A DNA stretch of 64,000 nt from an uncultured Bacteroidales bacterium (GTDB lineage: Bacteria; Bacteroidota; Bacteroidia; Bacteroidales; Paludibacteraceae): NCBI GenBank assembly GCA_902769535.1, contig CACXPH010000004.1:1-64000 (forward strand), given 5' to 3'. Positions 19,802 to 28,200 of this stretch are shown here, in pieces (positions within the stretch are counted from its first letter, which is position 1; each line of letters begins with the position of its first letter). The notes under the pieces were generated by a model. It made no database searches. It was not told the DNA's origin and was given only the letters and a program-made list of their open reading frames with translations. The position numbers and the translations under genes were made by a program.

Positions 19802-19851
19802 GCGAAGTATGTACTCTGAGGGGGCATCTCTATCAAGCGAAGTATGTACTC
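19802..19851. repeat. 15-bp direct repeat pair
   Basis: gcgaagtatgtactc occurs exactly at 19802-19816 and 19837-19851 (35 bp apart) in the short gap after mlaF. No promoter or hairpin is evident; function unknown. Confidence 0.7.
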
Positions 19852-19853
19852 AA

Positions 19854-20678
19854 TCAAAAGCGTGCGGAGCGTGTTGGGGACGCGGAGCCGCAATCCGGGG
19901 CAGGATGGTTTTGATGAGTAGCATACTGAGCTTTTTTTATCTTTTTAAATAACTCACTTGCGAATACGAAGTCATTCAGCGCCTCATTATCGCTATTCAT
20001 GATCTCGTGCCGACTTCCTTGCCATTCGAGCTTCCCGCCTTTCAGGAACACGATATTATCGCCGATCTCCATGATCGAGTTCATGTCGTGACTGTTGACA
20101 ATCGTGCAGATATTATACTCCCGTGTTATATCTTGTATCAGTGCATCGATCACCAGGCTTGTCTTCGGATCCAGACCCGAGTTCGGCTCGTCGCAGAACA
20201 AATACTTCGGCTCCAATACTATCGCACGTGCAATCGCCACACGTTTCTGTTGACCACCACTAATCTCACTTGGCATCAGGTTCCAAACCCGCTCAGGCAT
20301 CTCCACACGCCTTAAACAAAACTCCGCACGCGCCTGCATTTCCTCCTTACTCTTCTTACTGAACATCTCCATCGGAAACAGCACGTTTTCCATCACGCTC
20401 ATGCTGTCGAAAAGCGCACTTCCCTGAAACAGCATTCCTACCTCGCGGTGCAGCAGTCGTATATCCTTACTCCGCATCTCCGCCAAGTCCCGTCCGTCGT
20501 ACAAGATCTGCCCGCTGTCCAACGTGTGCAGACCTATCAGACTCTTCATTAGCACCGTCTTACCCGAACCCGATTGACCGATGATCATGTTTACCTCACC
20601 GTCCTTCAGCGTGGTACTCACATGGTCCAGCACCACATTCCCGTCAAAACTCTTTACTATATCTTTGACTTCGATCAT
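19854..20678 (-). CDS. mlaF: MlaF-type ABC transporter ATPase
   Basis: 274 residues. ATPase of the Mla-type phospholipid transporter that moves lipids between inner and outer membrane. Walker A GQSGSGKTVL (about 34-43), signature SGGQQKRVAIARAI, Walker B YLFCDEPNSGLDP, and the H-loop NSHDM are all present. It overlaps mlaE by 4 bp, the standard pairing. The last 25 residues (from about 250) are low-complexity and basic and read through repeat-like DNA, longer than expected for the family. The MlaD substrate-binding subunit is not in the window. Confidence 0.9.
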   Translation of the reverse strand: MIEVKDIVKSFDGNVVLDHVSTTLKDGEVNMIIGQSGSGKTVLMKSLIGLHTLDSGQILYDGRDLAEMRSKDIRLLHREVGMLFQGSALFDSMSVMENVLFPMEMFSKKSKEEMQARAEFCLRRVEMPERVWNLMPSEISGGQQKRVAIARAIVLEPKYLFCDEPNSGLDPKTSLVIDALIQDITREYNICTIVNSHDMNSIMEIGDNIVFLKGGKLEWQGSRHEIMNSDNEALNDFVFASELFKKIKKAQYATHQNHPAPDCGSASPTRSARF

Positions 20679-21412
20679 AACAACAATTTACTCAGTATTA
20701 AGTCCAAAAATAGGATCATTATGTTGGAGTTAACCACGGCATTCGTACTTGCTTTTCCTACATCCAGCGCACCGCCTTTCGCGTAATAGCCGTAGTAACT
20801 ACTCAAACTCGTGATCACGAACGCAAACACAAGCGCCTTGATGATCGCGTACGTGATGAAATACGGATTAAACGCGTACTGCACCCCCACCAGATAATCA
20901 TGTATCGTGATAATATCCGTGAACGCACCTACGCCGTACCCGCCAATCAGGCCTGCAGCTGTCGAGATAATAAACAAAAACGGCATCATGCTCATAAACG
21001 CCAGAATCTTCGGCAGAATGAGGTAATTGGCGCTGTTCACTCCCATGATCTCCATCGCGTCGATCTGCTCCGTGATACGCATCGTACCAATCTCCGATGC
21101 AATATTACTGCCCACTTTTCCCGCCAATATCAAACACAAAATCGTGCTCGAGAATTCCAGCAGCAATGTGTCACGCGTCAGCAGACCCGTGATATACGTT
21201 GGCAACAGCGGATTTTCCGTGTTCGTCTTCGCCTGGATCGTCAGAATTGCACCGATAAAAACCGAAATCAGCAGTACGATCGGCAACGACTGCAAACCCT
21301 GCTTCTCCAACTCCCTGCTGTACTGCCGCCAGAACATCCGCTGCCTGTCCGGAAGCCTTAAAACCCTTCCCATCAACAGCGTGTATTCGCCTATGTGTTG
21401 AAATATCCGCAT
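20675..21412 (-). CDS. mlaE: MlaE-type ABC transporter permease
   Basis: 245 residues, five to six membrane segments. Inner-membrane permease of the Mla lipid transporter. Family landmarks are LPIVLLISVFIGAILTIQ, ILAGKVGSNIASEIGTM (the conserved coupling region) and TEQIDAMEIMGVN. First gene of the minus run that reaches the O-antigen ligase at 8549; its promoter lies at 21436-21467, with a leader of about 17 nt. Confidence 0.93.
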   Translation of the reverse strand: MRIFQHIGEYTLLMGRVLRLPDRQRMFWRQYSRELEKQGLQSLPIVLLISVFIGAILTIQAKTNTENPLLPTYITGLLTRDTLLLEFSSTILCLILAGKVGSNIASEIGTMRITEQIDAMEIMGVNSANYLILPKILAFMSMMPFLFIISTAAGLIGGYGVGAFTDIITIHDYLVGVQYAFNPYFITYAIIKALVFAFVITSLSSYYGYYAKGGALDVGKASTNAVVNSNIMILFLDLILSKLLL

Positions 21413-21435
21413 ACTTCTCCAAATTAAATCGGCGG

Positions 21436-21467
21436 CAAAGGTACAAAAAAAATCTCACATACGCAAG
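21436..21467 (-). promoter_or_regulatory. Promoter for mlaE operon
   Basis: On the minus strand: -33 variant CTTG (21467-21464), 20-bp spacer, -7 TAccTTTG (21443-21436). The -33 element is also the loop of the terminator hairpin of the upstream gene. Confidence 0.85.
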
Positions 21468-21483
21468 CGTACGCGAGATTTTT
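21445..21483 (-). terminator. Intrinsic terminator of the 21502 gene, overlapping the next promoter
   Basis: A 16-bp stem (21468-21483 with 21448-21463, two G-U pairs), loop CTTG, and a T-run of eight on the minus strand (21452-21445). It starts 18 bp after the stop codon of the secreted protein. Confidence 0.9.
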
Positions 21484-21501
21484 CTGCTATTTTCGTAAAA
21501 T

Positions 21502-23166
21502 TCATTTTACGATTTGGCCAAGTGCATCGTACTTAACGCCGTTCTTGATAATGATCATCTGACCGTTCTCAATGCGCTTTACTGCCTTGCCTGTAATCTC
21601 GATATTCTCCACACTCGTTTCAATAGAACCGAAATCAGCCACTACCGTTACGTCCTCTGCCGGCATAGTAAAGGTGATTGGAGCACCTGGAGCACTCTGT
21701 ACTAACGCCTCACCGTTCACGGTGATGTTATGCAACGCATAGCCTTCATTGGAGGTGATGTTCAGCGTTACCAACGCGCCTACCGGAGTGCGGTATTTCT
21801 TGTTTTCCCACGTAGCTGTTACTTTTCCGTTCTCATCGGTTACTATCGTGATCAGATAGGCGCTCGGAGCTGGCAATACAACCGGAGCGATCTCTTGGTT
21901 GATCATGATTTGCTTGATAACCAGCGTGCTGGTACTGTTGCATACAATCTCCAGATACATATCTATCGGAGCCGTGAACTCCAGTACCTTGTTGCTCTCC
22001 GTCGTCGTGTTGGCGAAGTTAGCGGCCGTGCAGGTCGAATCCATACCCATTGCACTAACCTTGAAGTTTGCACCTACGTTACCGAAACGAACCTTGATGG
22101 TCTGTCCTGCCTTGAGCCAACCCGCCAACTTGGCGTCCGCCTTCTTCATCTTCAGACCCAGGAACGCATAGTTGCGATTGTCCTTTTTGTCCAAATCATT
22201 CAGCGTATCCAGCACATCGATATTCTGATACTCGATATTAATGGCATCAAAAGCAGCCTTGATGTCAGCCTTCGTGCCGTTGTCCAATACGAATTGCTCG
22301 ATATTGATCGACTTCATGTATTTCTTCTCCAATGTAGCCGAGTAATTTACGACCACTACTTTTGTCAGCGCACCAATCGTCAAATCTACCGATGTGCTTG
22401 CTGCGGCCACTTCTACTGTGCTTGTATAGCTGATCGTCACCTCTGCATTCAGTTTGCCGTCTTCGCCTACTGTTACGCTCGCCGGGCTAACCGTCAGACC
22501 TGCTAAGTCCGGCACACTCAGCGCATAATTGCCGGCAGCCAGGTTCTTTCCGCTGAACGTTACCTTCGCACTCGGATTCGTATTCGATGCCGTTGCGTGC
22601 AGCTCGATGCTTTCAGGGGATACTTTCAGTGCAGCAACACCGTCATCTGCTGGGCGAATAACCTTGATAGAGAGAATAAATGTACTTGTGCTTCCTTCGC
22701 GACCAAGAGCCAATGAGTCGGCGTCAACTGCCAGTACACAAGTATCTGTCGTCCAACCGTCTACATTGCGGGAATTGAGCGTTTGGTGACCTGTGTAGCG
22801 AATGGTATTATCCGAGATAGTGGCTATGGAAATGGTCGTAGTCTTCTCCGAAGAATTGTTGTAAACATGCGTGTAGATGATGGTATCACCTGCTTCAAAA
22901 CCACCCGTTGCAGGTTTGATCTTATAGTACTTTGCTATCGCTCCGCTGTTCAACATCGAGCTACCACATTTCAGTCCCTTTACTTTTGTAGTATTAGTGT
23001 TGATTTTAACTTCAGCATAACCATCAAGGTTTACGCTTTCTAATGTTCCTACCGTAGGATTTGGAAGCGATGATTGTGTCATGTCGCCCCACTCAAAAAC
23101 GGTTGTTTGTGCCATCATGACCACGCTGGCCAGCAAAGCAGCTGCAAATGTGAAAATCTTTTTCAT
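21502..23166 (-). CDS. Secreted all-beta protein with C-terminal sorting-like motif
   Basis: 554 residues, signal peptide MKKIFTFAAALLASVVMMAQ (cut after MAQ). No enzymatic motif. Residues about 22-170 are beta-rich; 175-280 look like Ig-like domains (SPESIELHATASN, SVDLTIGALTKVVVVNYSATL); 285-420 form another beta domain (FKVSAMGMDSTC); 450-520 resemble a divergent InlB-type module (TSNEGYALHNITVNGE, FTMPAEDVTVVADF). The C-terminus (IIIKNGVKYDALGQIVK) belongs to the motif found in four other proteins here. Single-gene unit: own promoter 90 bp upstream and own terminator. A binding or structural surface role is inferred. Confidence 0.8.
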   Translation of the reverse strand: MKKIFTFAAALLASVVMMAQTTVFEWGDMTQSSLPNPTVGTLESVNLDGYAEVKINTNTTKVKGLKCGSSMLNSGAIAKYYKIKPATGGFEAGDTIIYTHVYNNSSEKTTTISIATISDNTIRYTGHQTLNSRNVDGWTTDTCVLAVDADSLALGREGSTSTFILSIKVIRPADDGVAALKVSPESIELHATASNTNPSAKVTFSGKNLAAGNYALSVPDLAGLTVSPASVTVGEDGKLNAEVTISYTSTVEVAAASTSVDLTIGALTKVVVVNYSATLEKKYMKSINIEQFVLDNGTKADIKAAFDAINIEYQNIDVLDTLNDLDKKDNRNYAFLGLKMKKADAKLAGWLKAGQTIKVRFGNVGANFKVSAMGMDSTCTAANFANTTTESNKVLEFTAPIDMYLEIVCNSTSTLVIKQIMINQEIAPVVLPAPSAYLITIVTDENGKVTATWENKKYRTPVGALVTLNITSNEGYALHNITVNGEALVQSAPGAPITFTMPAEDVTVVADFGSIETSVENIEITGKAVKRIENGQMIIIKNGVKYDALGQIVK

Positions 23167-23232
23167 GTCTTTGTGTTTTTAGTTAAATGAATTATTGGGT
23201 TGTTTTGTTTGTGTTCACGCCAAAACCGATTA

Positions 23233-23264
23233 CAAAAATACTGCTTTTTGTGCACATACGCAAA
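23233..23264 (-). promoter_or_regulatory. Promoter for the 21502 gene
   Basis: Minus strand: -33 TTTG (23264-23261), 20-bp spacer, -7 TAttTTTG (23240-23233), with the aaaaagcag spacer end common to other promoters here. Leader of about 60 nt. Confidence 0.75.
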
Positions 23265-23426
23265 TATATCGCAATTTTTGTACTATTTCCGTTAATTATT
23301 CCACATTTCCCGCCCTCTTTTCATCATCTCCTATTACTCTTTCTTGTGATATGTGTAACATCTCGGTTCGTCGCTCAACCCCTCTTGCCTAACCGCAGGC
23401 TGGTTTGTTTCTATGGCAAAAAGGGA

Positions 23427-23514
23427 CCAATTTCCTGCCATTTACCTATCAATTACCTAGGCTTACCCAGAGATCACCCAAAGATCACCCAAAGATCGCC
23501 CAAGGATGAAACCA
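23427..23514. repeat. 11-bp degenerate tandem array, 8 units
   Basis: Eight contiguous 11-bp units drifting stepwise: ccaatttcctg, then tcaattaccta, ggcttacccag, two exact agatcacccaa, agatcgcccaa and ggatgaaacca. It lies between two divergent promoters in the 476-bp gap 23167-23642. It is followed after 26 bp by an AT palindrome. Nothing else is seen in that gap besides the two promoters. Confidence 0.85.
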
Positions 23515-23540
23515 ATTTTTTGACAAAAACGTGCTTTATG

Positions 23541-23565
23541 TGTATATATACATAGTATATATACA
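23541..23565. repeat. 25-bp AT palindrome
   Basis: Perfect 11-bp arms (tgtatatatac / gtatatataca) around ata, 26 bp after the 11-bp array and 21 bp before the -33 element at 23587. Possible operator. Confidence 0.7.
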
Positions 23566-23586
23566 GTTTTTGTTAAAATTTTTATA

Positions 23587-23618
23587 TTTGCATATGTCAT
23601 TTTTTTATTGTACCTTTG
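23587..23618 (+). promoter_or_regulatory. Promoter for the 23643 operon
   Basis: -33 TTTG (23587-23590), 20-bp spacer, -7 TAccTTTG (23611-23618). Expected transcription start about 18 bp before the ATG at 23643, so the leader is very short. Confidence 0.85.
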
Positions 23619-23642
23619 CACTCGGTTTTGACAATCTACTGA

Positions 23643-24206
23643 ATGCTGCAAACCCTAAAACATAGCCTCGCACTCTGCTTCCTGTTCTTCTGCGCCACCT
23701 CCAACGCAGAAACAATTACGCATAATTTCCATTCTAAATCTCTTGCTGGAACATTGGTAAATGATGGCTCAACAACTCGCTCTACGAATGACGGCATTGT
23801 TTATACATTAAGTGGAGCGAAAACAGCATTCGGTTATGATGTTAATCATAAGGATGGAACAGGCGCTGTTATTACGCTAAACCTTTTTTCTAAATACGGG
23901 TACGTGACGGTTTCTCCGGCATTTAGTCGCTTAAATGGTATAACGATTAGTCATAGTGTAGAAACGGGTAATACAAACAATTTGTCATCTAAACTTTTTG
24001 TGTATTTATCGACAGATAGCTTAAATTGGGCGTCTGTAACGCCTACGGTTGTTTATGGAACTGGAAGTATTGAAGTAACTCCTCCTGCACCCGGTAATTA
24101 TTACGTGAAGATTTATAACGATTCGAAGTGGGAAATCTCCATTACTCGAATAGTCTATACAACGAGTAGTAGCGATTGTAACTGCTTTATTTATACGCCC
24201 GAATGA
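23643..24206 (+). CDS. Small secreted protein of unknown function
   Basis: 187 residues, signal peptide MLQTLKHSLALCFLFFCATSNA in outline (hydrophobic 8-18, cut after SNA). The mature part is Ser/Thr-rich and beta-predicted (VTVSPAFSRLNGITISHS, KLFVYLSTDSLNWASVTPT, APGNYYVKIYND), like the all-beta modules appended to larger secreted proteins of this phylum, for instance in the 25227 protein. No catalytic motif. The stop overlaps the start of the S24/S26-like peptidase by 4 bp (ATGA), so the two are translationally coupled, and PqqD follows. Unlike the other secreted proteins here it lacks the C-terminal motif. Confidence 0.8.
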   Translation: MLQTLKHSLALCFLFFCATSNAETITHNFHSKSLAGTLVNDGSTTRSTNDGIVYTLSGAKTAFGYDVNHKDGTGAVITLNLFSKYGYVTVSPAFSRLNGITISHSVETGNTNNLSSKLFVYLSTDSLNWASVTPTVVYGTGSIEVTPPAPGNYYVKIYNDSKWEISITRIVYTTSSSDCNCFIYTPE

Positions 24207-24658
24207 AAGTAGCGAATGACATATTAATCCCGGAACTTGCACGATTGCTTGCCGAAGGCAAAGAGGTGCGGTTTACCCCCTCCGGCGTCTCTATGCGTCC
24301 TTTCATCGAAGGCGATCGTGACTCTGTCATTCTGGCACCGCTCAAACGTGCTCCGCGGCGCGGAGACATTCTCCTCGCTTCCACGCGCACCCTCTGCGGA
24401 AATACCACCTACGTTCTCCATCGACTCGTCCGTATTGAGGACGAAACGCTCATTCTCCAAGGCGACGGAAATCTCTTCGGCGAGGAGGCTTGTTTACCTG
24501 GAGATATTATTGGTCTTGTTACACGAGTTGAGTCTCCGTCCGGACGATGTAAACCCCTGACAAATGGCAGGTCATGGTATGTACTTAAACCGCTACGTAA
24601 ATGGCTTTTGAAAATTTATAGACACACAATATTGATCTGGTTTTATGAAAACAATTGA
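24203..24658 (+). CDS. S24/S26-like peptidase (signal-peptidase/LexA fold)
   Basis: 151 residues. The serine motif FTPSGVSMRPFIEGD (Ser about 31) matches the S24/S26 serine-lysine peptidases. The C-terminal side (VLHRLVRIEDETLILQGDGN) matches the strand following the general-base position, where Arg (HRLVRI) stands where Lys is usual; whether it is active is uncertain. The final residues (LLKIYRHTILIWFY) are hydrophobic. It is coupled by overlap to the small secreted protein upstream and to the PqqD gene downstream (14 bp). Such peptidase/PqqD pairs process peptides or leader sequences, so a maturation role for a nearby secreted product is a plausible inference. Confidence 0.75.
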   Translation: MKVANDILIPELARLLAEGKEVRFTPSGVSMRPFIEGDRDSVILAPLKRAPRRGDILLASTRTLCGNTTYVLHRLVRIEDETLILQGDGNLFGEEACLPGDIIGLVTRVESPSGRCKPLTNGRSWYVLKPLRKWLLKIYRHTILIWFYENN

Positions 24659-24929
24659 AGGATTTAAACTGCGTAAATTAGGTAATGAATACATCCTCGT
24701 TGGCGAGTCGATGGCGCTCATCAATTTCAACAAGATGATTACCCTCAACGAAACTGCTGCTTTCCTTTGGAAAGCGGCCGAAGAGGCCTCTGCTTCACAC
24801 GGAGTCTTTACTGTCTCGGATCTCAGCAAGGCTCTCTGTGATGAGTACGATGTCGCTCCGGAACAAGCCATGACGGATGTGCAAACAACAGTCGACTCAT
24901 GGAAGGAAGCCGGCATTATTGAGACGTAA
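24645..24929 (+). CDS. PqqD-family peptide-binding protein
   Basis: 94 residues, the size of PqqD-like RiPP recognition elements. The segments FNKMITLNETAAFLWKAAEE (conserved core LNETAAFLW) and the C-terminal DVQTTVDSWKEAGII match the family, which binds leader peptides and presents them to a modifying enzyme. No radical-SAM or other modifying enzyme is encoded nearby; the partner may be the S24/S26-like peptidase encoded just upstream (14-bp overlap). Substrate candidates in the window are the 187-residue secreted protein and the 40-residue peptide at 33981, both unproven. Confidence 0.8.
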   Translation: MKTIEGFKLRKLGNEYILVGESMALINFNKMITLNETAAFLWKAAEEASASHGVFTVSDLSKALCDEYDVAPEQAMTDVQTTVDSWKEAGIIET

Positions 24930-24981
24930 AAGGCTTCAATAACTTATCTATTTTTCCTTAAATATCACCTAAACCCGAAAA

Positions 24982-25009
24982 ATGTTGCATAATTTATGTT
25001 GTGCAACAT
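24982..25009. terminator. Inverted repeat, possible terminator or operator
   Basis: 8-bp arms (atgttgca / tgcaacat) with a 12-nt loop, 52 bp after the PqqD stop, followed by an AT-rich but not T-only tract. It could end the PqqD operon or bind a regulator of the large gene downstream. Confidence 0.35.
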
Positions 25010-25056
25010 ATTTCATATTCTATTTTTAATATTCGACTACACCTTATTATTATTCG

Positions 25057-25108
25057 CGCGTATATACGCGATAAAATTTGCACAATTCAAAGAATTGTAT
25101 TAATTTTG
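25057..25108 (+). promoter_or_regulatory. Promoter of the giant secreted protein, with palindrome
   Basis: -33 TTTG (25077-25080), 20-bp spacer, -7 TAatTTTG (25101-25108). A perfect 14-bp palindrome cgcgtatatacgcg (25057-25070) sits 6 bp upstream of the -33 element and is a candidate operator. Leader of about 110 nt to the ATG at 25227; the rest of 24930-25226 is AT-rich with no gene seen. Confidence 0.7.
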
Positions 25109-25226
25109 CACACATTTTTGGATTGATAAACGCAATAAATGTTCATTAAATATTAAAAATTGGACATTTTGTAAAATCCACTTAGCAAAAAAGAAACTAA
25201 AGTCGATTATTAAAGGTATAAAAGAT

Positions 25227-28200
25227 ATGAGAAACTTTTACAAAAATCTCAAAAATCTCAAAAGTCTCAAAAGTCTCATGCGGATTTTTCGAGCGGTTAC
25301 GGGGTACGGCATGCCGATTCGGGAAGCTATATGTACCGCTGAGGGTACACGCCACCTATTTGTATTGTCTAGGATTAATAGCTATCTCCCAGCACTTTGC
25401 CTCGTATTTGCCCTTATTTTAGGCGGACTCAATGCGTGGGGTGCTTCTAAAACAAAATTGTATGTTCAGGTTAACGGGAGTGGTAAAATAAAGGTTAATA
25501 CTACTAATACGCCACCAGCGGATGATTGGTCTTCTTCGACAGTAACTAAAAATCAGAGTCATGGAGGTTTTAGCACTTGGGTTGACGATACCTATTATAT
25601 TTGGGTAAACCCCAATACTGGATATTATTGTTCGGGTGTTAGTGATTGTACATGGAGTAATAGTGGTTATTATACGGTTACATTTACAGGATCTAATTTT
25701 ACTGCAGAAAAAACAGTTACTGCTACTTTTGTGGGTAATTCATATACACTTACCTTCAATGGAAATGGTAATACGAGCGGAAGTATGACCAATCAGAGTT
25801 TTGTATATGGTACGGCTCAGAATATTAAGGCAAATGGTTTTACACGTGCATATACGATAACTTATCAGGCGAACGGCGGAACTTGCAGTACGGCAAGCGC
25901 AACTGCTACATATACCTTAGCGGGTTGGGCAAAGAGTGCTAATGGAGATGTCGTATTTACTCCCGGACAGCAGTTGAAAACTCCTACTCCTATTCCGGAA
26001 CATGGTGAGACTATTAATTTGTATGCTGTATGGAATGCTGTTTCGGTGACATTACCAACTCCGACGAAAGATGGATTTTTGTTTGACGGATGGTATAATG
26101 GAGATACGTATGTAGGTAAAGGCGGTGAGTCTTATACTCCGACTGCAAATGTGACGTTGACTGCTCATTGGGCAGAGAAACTGACACCACAGTTTGTGCT
26201 TGATAAATCGCAAGTGGAGTTGGATCAGAAAGCCATTTTAACGCTGACGAATGTTAACAATCCATCGATCAATATTTCTCCGGCTGGCATTGTTGCCTAT
26301 AACGCTCAGAATGGTGAGTTAACGGCGCTGAATTTAGGTACGGTTACTATCACTGTTACGCAACAGGCAGTTGGAGATATAAAGTACAAGCAAGAACAGT
26401 TATCGTTGGAGGTGATTCGTAAAACTCCAACTTTGACGCTTTATATAGATGGAGAAGAACGTACCAGTAAATCGGTTGTTCAGGGACGTAAGGCAGAAAT
26501 TACTTATGATAAGGTTTCGGATGCTAATGTGGTTGTAACCAATGTAAGTGGAGGAAGTTATGCAGCCTACGCGAATGGTGAAATTACAGCAAGCGAAATA
26601 GGTACTGCAGTCTTCCGTGCAACTTTGCCGCAAACCAATACGTATCAAAGTACGTACGTAGATTTTTCGATTAAAGTGACGGAAGACTTGTCTCACTTAC
26701 CCATTACTATCAATAGCAGCGATGTATATGATGCAATAAAGACAGGTGGTAGTGGCACTTATGGCTGGAATAACTCGAATGGTGTCTATGTAGGAAATAC
26801 AGATAAAGGCATGGGTACGGCAACCAATTGGGATGATAAGTATGTAACCATTCATTTTACCGGTGTTCCGGATAAATTGTCGTTCAAGTATACATATGTT
26901 TACTATAGCGAGACTTTTAAAACGTCAGCCGTAGGCCCGGGCGGTAGTGTTGACCCAAATCAGCGTTATTACTTGTATGTAGAGGAGAGTGCTAACGGCA
27001 GCGATTGGACTGCATTAAGTTGGCAAGATACAGATCCTCAGGCGTATCAACGATCTTCCGGAGATCAGCAGTTAAAGAAGACAACTCGTTATCTGCGTTT
27101 CCACTTACATGCCAATTATGCAGCGTACTACAAGGACATCCATGTAACGGAGTTGAAGTACGTGCAAGATCCGGATCCGGCAAATATTGATTTAGGAACT
27201 GCTGTTATCAATTCCGGTGAGGTAAGTAAGACGACATTGGTCAACTGGTGTAATGTTGCACCGTTGGCGGTTACAAGTAGTAATCCTCGCTTTACGGTTA
27301 GTCCTACTTCATTCGGCGGCTATGAGGATTATGGTTCTCAGACGTTGACCATTTATTATACGCACGGTTCGGCAGTGGGACCGCAAGAAGCAGATATTAC
27401 CCTCAGTAATGGCAATGCGAACTTTGATAAGACGATTCACGTAACGGCCGAGACGACTAAACGTCCGCAGACTATTACATGGAATAGTGCATTGGTTTCA
27501 ACAGGATATGCGATGAACGTAGGTGAGCAGTATCCTGATGCAAGTATTGCAGCAGTAGCTACGGTAGCAAGAGGTGCTCGTGTAACTTATACTTCTGCTA
27601 ATAGTAACTTAATTGAGGTCGTTGCAGATACAGCATTGTTAGCAAAAGCTGTCGGAAGGGTAAAAATTGCGGCACATCAGGCAGGAGATAACGAATATGC
27701 TGCCATATCAGATACGGTAGAATTTCAAGTGACCAATTTGCTAAAGCAATCCATAACTTGGGATCAAGATCTGATGAGTTTATTAACGACCAGCGGAACT
27801 GTGGAACTAAATGCGACAGCTTCCAGTAATGGTCAGATTACTTATACGTCGGGCAACTCGGATGTAGTAAGCGTGAGTGGTAATACGTTGACGGTTGTAG
27901 GTGAAGGTGAGACCACTATTACTGCTACTCAAGCAGGCGGTGAGATTGGAGGACAAACGTATCTGCCGATATCGCTGACGGCTTCTGTATATGTACGCAA
28001 TCCGGCATCTCAATGTAATGGTAAGGCGTTGAACGTTAATTCGCTGACTTTGAGTAGTTCTCATCTGACGCAGGAATATACCTTATCCGGTGTACCGGAG
28101 ACCTTGACTTTCTCTGCATATCACGGAACGAAGTCCGGACAATGGGGCACAGCTCCGAGTTATGCATCGTTGATCGTAGAGCAATATGCCTGCATTAATG

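Noticed and set aside
23187-23555. A 122-codon plus-strand frame in the gap before the 23643 gene
   Set aside because: It crosses the minus-strand promoter and the 11-bp array, and its predicted protein reflects the repeat; no ribosome-binding site or family likeness.
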